DNA of 64,000 nt, taken from Nyssa sinensis. Its lineage: Eukaryota > Streptophyta > Magnoliopsida > Cornales > Nyssaceae. This document shows, piece after piece, positions 57,455 to 64,000 of the stretch (position 1 is its first letter; every line of letters begins with the position of its first letter). Location: the NCBI GenBank assembly GCA_008638375.1, contig CM018032.1:5242501-5306500 (forward strand). Reading direction: 5' to 3'. The translations under genes and the position numbers were made by a program. The notes beneath the pieces were generated by a model that saw only the letters and a list, made by a program, of their open reading frames with translations, searched no databases and had not been told where the DNA came from.

Positions 57455-58317
57455 ATGGAAGGTCAGAAAAGCCAGGCGAAGCTTACGAGGACGCAATCTT
57501 CGCTTCTCCGGTCGTCTCCGACCATCCGAACTTCAATCCACAGCCTATCTTCTGTGAACGAGATCACAGCGGAACAGGAAGACATAGATGAACAGAAACC
57601 CCACAAGCCCGGTTTAGCCCCTGTCCGGGCCGGTTCTGTCCGGTTCATTCCGGTCATTGCCATAAGTTCACTGACCTTTTATACCCTTTTCGTCTTTTTC
57701 AACAGAGAGGACATACTCGCTTCGGAAAACCTCCTGTTAGCTCTGATTTTCATCGCCGTTGTTCTCTTTTTCGCGGGAAAGAACAAGGGTTTGATTCACC
57801 AATCATTCACAATTCTCAAACAGCTATGTGATGAGTACACCAAGAAACTTGGGCTATCAAGAACTAATTCAAAACAGGTTCAGTGGTTCATCGGTGAATC
57901 GACGGGGCATACCGAAGACCGTGAAGATCGAAAAGAGAAGCGAATTGTACGAGAAGGTGTCGAATTTTATAGCAATGGGGACTTCTACGAAGGAGAGTTT
58001 CATAAAGGAAGGTGCAATGGCAGTGGAGTGTATAACTATTTTGTGAATGGGAGATATGAGGGTGATTGGATTGATGGGAAGTATGATGGGTATGGGATAG
58101 AGAGTTGGGCAAGGGGTAGCCGGTATCGCGGGCAGTATCGGCAGGGGTTGCGACACGGTCATGGGGTTTACAGGTTCTATACAGGGGACACATATGCAGG
58201 GGAGTGGTTTAATGGGCAGAGTCATGGTGTTGGAGTGCAGACTTGTTCAGATGGGAGCTGTTACATTGGCGAATTCAAGTGCGGTGTCAAGCATGGGATC
58301 GGTTGTTACCATTTCAG
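57455..58317 (+). CDS. MORN-repeat membrane protein, exon 1
   Basis: Exon 1 encodes residues 1-287 of a 418-residue protein and ends in CATTTCAG|GTGAAA. Residues 1-60 are Ser/Thr-rich and soluble. Two hydrophobic segments (FIPVIAISSLTFYTLFVFF at 64-82 and about 91-108) suggest a membrane hairpin or two spans. From 177 on run MORN repeats of the form YxGxxxxGxxxGxGxY. Arabidopsis At1g77660 is the homologue I recall, annotated as 'histone H3 K4 methyltransferase SET7/9 family'. That name comes from the MORN part only. I see no SET domain, so methyltransferase activity should not be assumed. Plant MORN proteins often bind phosphoinositides and membranes. Confidence 0.9.
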
Positions 58318-59333
58318 GTGAAATCTTAGAGTTCTGAGTTTAATTGTCTTGAAATGTGATTCTTGAATTTCTTTGATTGGTTTGATTTTTGAATTGTTAT
58401 TGATTGGTAGAACAGGGTAAATTTAGTTCTTGCTGTGCTTTGGTGTTGAATGTTTATGATTATGTGATCTGTGGGTGTTACTATTTATGAATTGTTGCTT
58501 TTTTTTTCTTTTAAAAAAAAAATGATTAGTTTCATGGATACCAGTTAATAGATGAAGATTGAATCTTTATTGGTTTGTGCTATTTATTGAAATGACTCAT
58601 GGATCTCTCTTCTCTGGATGTATGAAATGGTTCTATTTTTCAAATTGTATCAATTTTGCATATTTCTGTATTGACTAGATGGATGAAACTATGGAAATAA
58701 TGTGTTTGATATTGATTTAGAATTCTTGAGAATGTTTTGGAAATCCACAATAGTCTGAATAATTAGGCTTGTATGTTTGGATTACTTTCTTGATTGTTTG
58801 CTTTGATGTTTTGGGCATGAGTGCTTGAATATTCTTGAAATTTTGGCGGTAGAAATTGACTGGGTAACTGCAGTTCAATGTTCTTGTGTTTCCACCACCG
58901 GAACCCGTGATCTCCAGGTCACGATGGAGCGGCCTTCTTGTGTTTACATGTTGCAGTCTTATATTTGGGAAATAGCTTTCTCCAATTTTCTCTCTGATAT
59001 TGTTTCCACTCTTTTCCAGTTTAAATTAACTTGCAGCTTTGTCATCATAAATTATTATCAGTGGAGTTGTATTTGATACGGAACTTATAAAGTTGTCTTA
59101 AATGGTTCCTTGAAGTCATTGAGCTTAAAAAATTCATGCGAAGAGATGAAATTGATGTGACTGGTTAATTTTTTAACGTTTTTACAAATTGGCCTTTTCT
59201 TTTCCTTTCCTTTTCTCTTCTTGAAATTGGATTCCTATAATTTGGGAGCAGCTCAAATCCGCTTCTGGATCTAGATACACAGTTTTATTGAAGGAATTGA
59301 ATGGCAAAGGTTTTTATGATTGTTTTCTTTCAG

Positions 59334-59562
59334 AAATGGAGATAGATATGCTGGGGAGTATTTTGGAGACAAAATCCATGGATTTGGTGTCTATCACTTT
59401 GCTAATGGCCATTGTTACGAGGGGTCATGGCATGAAGGCCGCAAGCAAGGCTATGGCATGTATACTTTTCGAAATGGTGACACAAGATGTGGTGAATGGG
59501 ACTGTGGCAATCTAAAGACCCCCTTACCCTTACTAACTGATGCAGTCCTCCGAGCAGTTCAG
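59334..59562 (+). CDS. MORN-repeat membrane protein, exon 2
   Basis: The acceptor TTTTCTTTCAG|AAATGG joins exon 1 so that the split Arg codon (AG|A) restores the MORN unit FRNGDRYAGEYFGDKIHGFG. Two more full repeats and a partial one (RCGEWDCGNL) follow, giving about seven and a half in all. The exon then has LKTPLPLLTDAVLRAVQ and ends at CAG|GTATAT. The preceding intron is 1,016 bp. Confidence 0.88.
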
Positions 59563-59676
59563 GTATATTATTTAGCTTTGATATCTCATTCAGTGCTCTC
59601 ACCTTCCCTGGTACCGAGCCATAAGCTCGGGAATCACGAACAGATTCTCACTGTTCACTCTCTTTGTAATTTGCAG

Positions 59677-59841
59677 GCTGCTAGAAAAACAGCAGAGAAT
59701 GTAAGTCACCTTCCCCGGGTGGATGAACAAGTGAATAAGGCCGTAGTGGCTGCAAATAGAGCTGCCACTGCCGCTAGAGTTGCTGCTATCAAAGCAGTTC
59801 ACAACAGGATGGATGGAAAATTTTGCGATACTGACATCTGA
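59677..59841 (+). CDS. MORN-repeat membrane protein, exon 3
   Basis: After TTTGCAG, exon 3 encodes AARKTAENVSHLPRVDEQVN and an Ala-rich helix (KAVVAANRAATAARVAAIKA), ending MDGKFCDTDI and TGA 59839-59841. The C-terminus looks like an amphipathic coiled helix. The intron before it (59563-59676) is 114 bases, a multiple of three with no stop. Its retention would therefore insert 38 residues rather than break the frame. Confidence 0.88.
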   Translation, partial: AARKTAENVSHLPRVDEQVNKAVVAANRAATAARVAAIKAVHNRMDGKFCDTDI

Positions 59842-60114
59842 GAGACAAGCGTTGCTTGCAGAGTGTAAATTTACTAAATTGTTATGTTCTAAGGAGAAGA
59901 ACCACCCCGGTAAGCAAAAGCTCACGCGGAGGTTGGAAGTTGAGGAGCGAATGTTTTGAGGTTTGGTTGACTACACTGTAACTTGTACATAAATCATGTA
60001 TATCAATGCAAGATGAATTTTCAGAGTTTTGTACTTCCCAATCTGTCCATTTGTAATTCAGAGTTTTGGGTGGGGTTGAACCATGAAACTCCATTATTGT
60101 GTTTTTTGCTCTGC

Positions 60115-60250
60115 AATAATGAGATCATAGGTTTGATCCCAATTTGTCTCCTACAACATCATCATCAGCCACAACTACCATAGCAAGGCCTTATCCCCAA
60201 TTTTAGAGCCTTATCTCAAGTGTTTGGGGATGACTATACCTTTTACAGAA
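60115..60250 (+). repeat. Retroposon 3'-end-like fragment
   Basis: The phrase CATCATCATCAGCCACAACT and GCCTTATCCCCAATTTTAG resemble a repeat end widely dispersed in plant genomes, and an A8 run follows at 60249. I could not find a head or target duplication. Confidence 0.3.
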
Positions 60251-61012
60251 AAAAAAGCCTTGTTCTTCCTCTCCACTACCTTCAATGGACAATTTATTAT
60301 TAAAGTTGTTGCCAGAACTTTTTCCAGTACAGATTCAATCAAATCCAGTACCAATCAAACTTAAAAGAGTGGAATGGCAAGATCGGATTCATGTAGTCGA
60401 TCATAATGCTTTGTTGAGTTGAGCTGAGCTGAGTTGTGTTAATTAAACTAACTTCTTGAGTTTGGTCATGAGTGAAATCCCAGAACTGAATCATAATTCA
60501 TGGGTTTAGATCCAGATGTTGGTCTCTGCTCCAACTTTTCTGTGCAGTGAACTTCTTAACAGATCCATGGCCATGTCACAGACATGTCGACATGAGTAAC
60601 GTGAGAAGACGTGAAGGATCTTGGTCCCATAAAACTTGCCAATTCCTCTAAAACAAGCCAACAGATGGCCAGAGGATGCTGCCTAAATCATCATCTTGAT
60701 GCCAATATTTCATTAAACAAGTGCTAGGAGCCATGTGCTTTCCTTTCTCAGTTAGGATAATGTGGGGTTTGTCATTATTTTTATACAAGAACACAGTATG
60801 GTGGTGGTGGGGTTCTTTGCTCTACTATCCGTAACTTTTCATGCATGCTTCATCCACAATCTCTGTTTCATATACCTATTTTCAAAAAGATGAAAAAAAA
60901 GGAACTTTTTCTTTTCTTTTTTTGAATTTTCAAATCTCTGTAGAGTTTTGTTCTTTCTTTCATTTGCCACCTAGAGTTTTGTTCTTTCTTTCATTTGCCA
61001 CCTAGATTCAAA

Positions 61013-61071
<59 letters not shown>

Positions 61072-62826
61072 TAAGTACACAATTTTTTAAATTCCAACTA
61101 CCCCACATGCATTTTGCAAAAGTAAATCCAATAGACGACCGTTTACCTAGAATTTTTTAGGGGTGATGTGATTAGATAGTTTCTCCTCTCTTTTGACTAA
61201 TCCTGGAAGAGGGGTTTGGTTTGAAAAAAAACAATAGACAGTGACTAGCTCAGCCATGACGAAGCCCTGTTGCCAACATGTTATTCTGGTTTAATTAATT
61301 AGTTAAATATATTTAGAAGAAGACATGCACACATTCATATACCTGTAAATATTCATATATGGAGAGAGGGAATGCATTAAAAGCATTCTTGTTTTTGTAT
61401 ATAATGTCTTATATAGCATTTCTCTACCATTACTATAATTAAAAATCCATTGGGTTATTATTATTGGTTGGGTTTTGATTAAAAAATGCTAGTTTTCTTC
61501 TTTCGGTTACCTTGGGAGTGATCAATCTCTGACCACTGTGGGAGCTGCTTGAATAAATTATCTCTAGGGTTTTGTTTCATTTCTCTAAATCTATGATCTG
61601 GTCAAATAACTTGTGGGAATCCCCATACGATGTTTGTTAAATAACTAAGATGCAATCTAATTGCTTTTCCTAATAAATATTAAAAAAAAAGCATTGTGAG
61701 AGAATCACCTTATAGCTTATAGTCCAATAATGGCTTTGATTTATTTTTAAACCCATATTATAGTTTATGAAACCATAACCATCATCTTTTGTTTAATAGA
61801 ACTCTTTTCCTCCCTTTGGTTTGGCTTGATAGATTGAAAGTTCTTTGTTTTTTCTCAGACTTGTTCCCATTTCTCAACGTGAAGTTGCAATTTTATATTG
61901 GAATCTCAACTTTTGAGACTCTCTCTCTCTCTCCTAAGCATGTTACTGGAATTTTTAAAAGCTTGTGTATTACATAAAAATTAGATTTTAACTTCAAAGG
62001 TTTTGGTAATCGTCATTTTCAAATTTCAAGTTTAATGAATTGGGAAGAGACGTTTGTTACATGCATTTGTAATGCATTATCATTTTAGCATTTTCCCTTG
62101 TCTTTATCTTGTCAATGTCATTAGGATTTCTTTTCTTCTCCTAGGGATGCTGCTACTATTATTTCGAAGGGGTCAATCAATCATGGCATTATTAGATTAT
62201 TTTGGAGGTACATTGGTACAGATCTAGCTCTAACAATTGCATATATATATATATATATATAATATAATATAATGCAACTGCTGTAAGAATTTTATAATAT
62301 AGTGATCATTAAATTGTATAAGAATGTGATGACTGGAAGTAAAGGATGTCATAACAGTGCAGTAATGTTGGTGATCACATTGAAGAAATTCAGATGCAGT
62401 CACTCATAATTTAATGACAATGATTGCATTATGTTTTACTTATTCATTTGAATCAAATATATCAGAACTATATAGTTTAGAATATTATAAAGAAAATGGG
62501 AGAAATTGCTGTCCTTGTTAAAAACAACTATGGTTCTTGAGATCTCAACGGGGACAGGGTTCATTTGATCATCAATCTAAATAAGCTTTGCAGTATGACC
62601 ATCAGTTTGTCCCCTGCTCACCATGTCTCAGAAATACCCTCAAGTAGTAGCAATGATGGATTTAATTGCAAGAGTTGCATTTTCCTTCATATTACAGCAA
62701 AATGGTGCCACCTGCAACATAATATCAGCCTAATATGGCTTGCCATGATTGCAGGCAAGATGGCAGTTTCAATGACCATAAACATAACAATAGTAGAAGG
62801 GCCAAACTGATCAGATCCTCCCAGTT
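60251..62826. other. Intergenic DNA downstream of the MORN gene
   Basis: No gene is supported. A direct repeat of 36 bp (TAGAGTTTTGTTCTTTCTTT and following) occurs at 60942-60977 and 60973-61006. The sequence is less AT-rich than upstream and shows no transposon coding. An (AT)n tract is at 62241-62262. Confidence 0.5.
61015..61072. repeat. (TC)n(AC)n compound microsatellite
   Basis: About 20 TC units pass directly into about 8 AC units. It is likely polymorphic. Confidence 0.9.
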
Positions 62827-63013
62827 TTTCTTTTTTGGGTATTGATGAGTAATTCTCAGGTAGCTTGTGTCCCGAACAGGTAATTAAATCTCATCAGCCC
62901 CCAGTAGCCCAGGCCTTGAGTATGCCCACGGGTGGTTCCTTGGCCACTCCAACCGAAACCTTAGAGTAGTACACTGAGAACTCTCCCAGCCGAGCTACCT
63001 GATGGGTTCAATT
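62827..63013 (-). mobile_element. tRNA-derived SINE with 9-bp target duplication
   Basis: Minus-strand element of 187 bp. CTCCCAGTT is repeated exactly at 62818-62826 and 63014-63022. The head has a strong A box (TAGCTCGGCTGGGAGAG, 62981-62997), and a B-box-like GGTTTCGGTTGG (62949-62960) lies at tRNA-like spacing. The other end is a short A/G tail (complement of TTTCTTTTTTGGG). This is a standard plant SINE. Confidence 0.8.
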
Positions 63014-63226
63014 CTCCCAGTTGGCTGCAATTTAGTGTCACAATGGAAAAGACTGGATTAACTTTTGATATCGAATAAATTTGAATTGAGTCAGTGTTAA
63101 AAATTTACTCTACAAGAAATATAGGTTAGCTCGCTAAGAGCAGTTTCAAAGGTTGAGTCATTAGAGTTGCTATAGTTATATTTTAGTAACTCAATTCTAC
63201 AACAGTGCTCCAATAGTTGGTTTTTC

Positions 63227-63803
63227 AGACCAACTCCAATGGTAAAATTTAGTTTTAATCTTGCTAAAATTAAATTTTAGTAGTGTTACAGTATCAAAAA
63301 ACTATTTTTTGACATTTTTGTTCCAATGGTAAAATGTTATTTTTTTTTGGCAAAATTACTATTCTTCTTCCCAACTACCATTTTTAACTACTGAAAACAA
63401 GAAAAAGTACTATCAAATTTAGACCACTGATATCTCACAATTTGAAGCGTTAATATGGACAGTAGTCTACTAAAACAAAAGCTATATTTGGTATAGTTTT
63501 TTACTTTAATCAAATTTTGAGAGATGAAAACTACCATTGGAGTAGAATTTTTTAGCCAACCAATCAAAATTTAACCGAGTCAAATGTTCTTTCAAATATG
63601 AATTTTGTTTTAATAGCTACCATCCATCTTAAGAGTTTAGATTTGATTAAGTATTTTTTTTTCAATGTTCAAACTGCAATAATAGTTAGGAACAAAATGA
63701 TAGTTCTGTCAAATAATAACATTTTACTATTGAAGTAGAAATGTCAAAAAAATAACTTTAACTTTAACAGAGCTAAAGTTACTTTTATTCTTGGAGTTGG
63801 TCT
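63227..63803. mobile_element. MITE with AGACCAACTCC ends
   Basis: The left AGACCAACTCCAATGG and right complement AGACCAACTCCAAGAAT are inverted, 577 bp apart. The interior is AT-rich with repeated CCAATGGTAAAA motifs (63235, 63313) and CTACCATTGGAGTAG at 63530. It is non-coding. Right flanking DNA to 64000 shows no gene. Confidence 0.65.
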
Positions 63804-64000
63804 AATCTATTTGAAGTATTATTTTGTTTCTGATGAAGAGAATATTAGCTTTGTCCAAAAATAAGAAACAGAATTGACTGCTTTAGAAGGTGTGGTTAGT
63901 GATGAGACAAAAGCAGCTACTTCCATTTTCATAAAACACTTCAATTCAGACTAGCTTTGAAAAGTGCCTAATTCAGGACTCTGGATATAGAAATGGCAAT

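Noticed and set aside
57869..58225. Long minus-strand ORFs opposite the MORN exon
   Set aside because: MORN codons (Gly-rich) read backwards give Pro/His/Thr-rich open frames, a known artefact.
57455..59841. Histone methyltransferase function for the MORN gene
   Set aside because: The SET7/9 label of homologues rests on MORN repeats. No SET-domain motifs are present in the 418 residues.

Overview
This is nuclear DNA from a flowering plant: AT-rich, dense in LTR retrotransposons and small DNA transposons, with GT-AG introns, TATA boxes and long microsatellites. An intact NSP2-type GRAS gene points to a plant able to form arbuscular mycorrhiza. The species cannot be named from the sequence. 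A eudicot, possibly woody, is my guess.

Three genes look intact, all on the + strand. (1) 552-2027 is an intronless NSP2-like GRAS regulator with a miR171h-type target site at 934-954 and two overlapping upstream ORFs. (2) 25808-40869 is a plastid-type PLP aminotransferase of the kynurenine/glutamine transaminase K class. It has two coding exons that join exactly in phase across a 13,676-bp intron. (3) 57455-59841 is a MORN-repeat membrane protein with three coding exons. Genes 2 and 3 correspond to Arabidopsis At1g77670 and At1g77660, which I recall as neighbours, so this looks like conserved microsynteny. All three genes have small upstream ORFs. A possible orphan first exon (signal peptide plus splice donor, minus strand) lies at 21483-21584, cut off by a retrotransposon.

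The rest is mainly transposon. At 4149-9378 is a decayed Ty3/gypsy chromovirus with 415-bp LTRs. At 9582-10824 is a putative non-autonomous DNA transposon. At 11616-21466 is a decayed SIRE-type Ty1/copia element with an extra 'env-position' ORF and a truncated 5' LTR. At 21771-24635 an unrelated SIRE-like LTR full of GTCGAC palindromes sits between two copies of a direct repeat. The giant aminotransferase intron holds a Mutator-type MITE (9-bp TSD), two other terminal-inverted-repeat elements, a 5'-truncated LINE (12-bp TSD), a tandem TRIM with three LTRs, and a hAT-type MITE.

Between genes 2 and 3 are a 76-bp retroposed transcript end (13-bp TSD), a complete 466-bp TRIM (5-bp TSD), many MITEs, a SINE-like repeat, and a four-level nest at 53337-56453. 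In the nest one long-TIR element is split by a second copy of itself and by a hAT transposon, and the hAT carries a SIRE-like LTR fragment. Downstream of gene 3 are a SINE with a 9-bp TSD (62827-63013) and another MITE. There is no rRNA, CRISPR or prokaryote-like system. The interest lies in post-transcriptional control signals at the genes and in the transposon stratigraphy.
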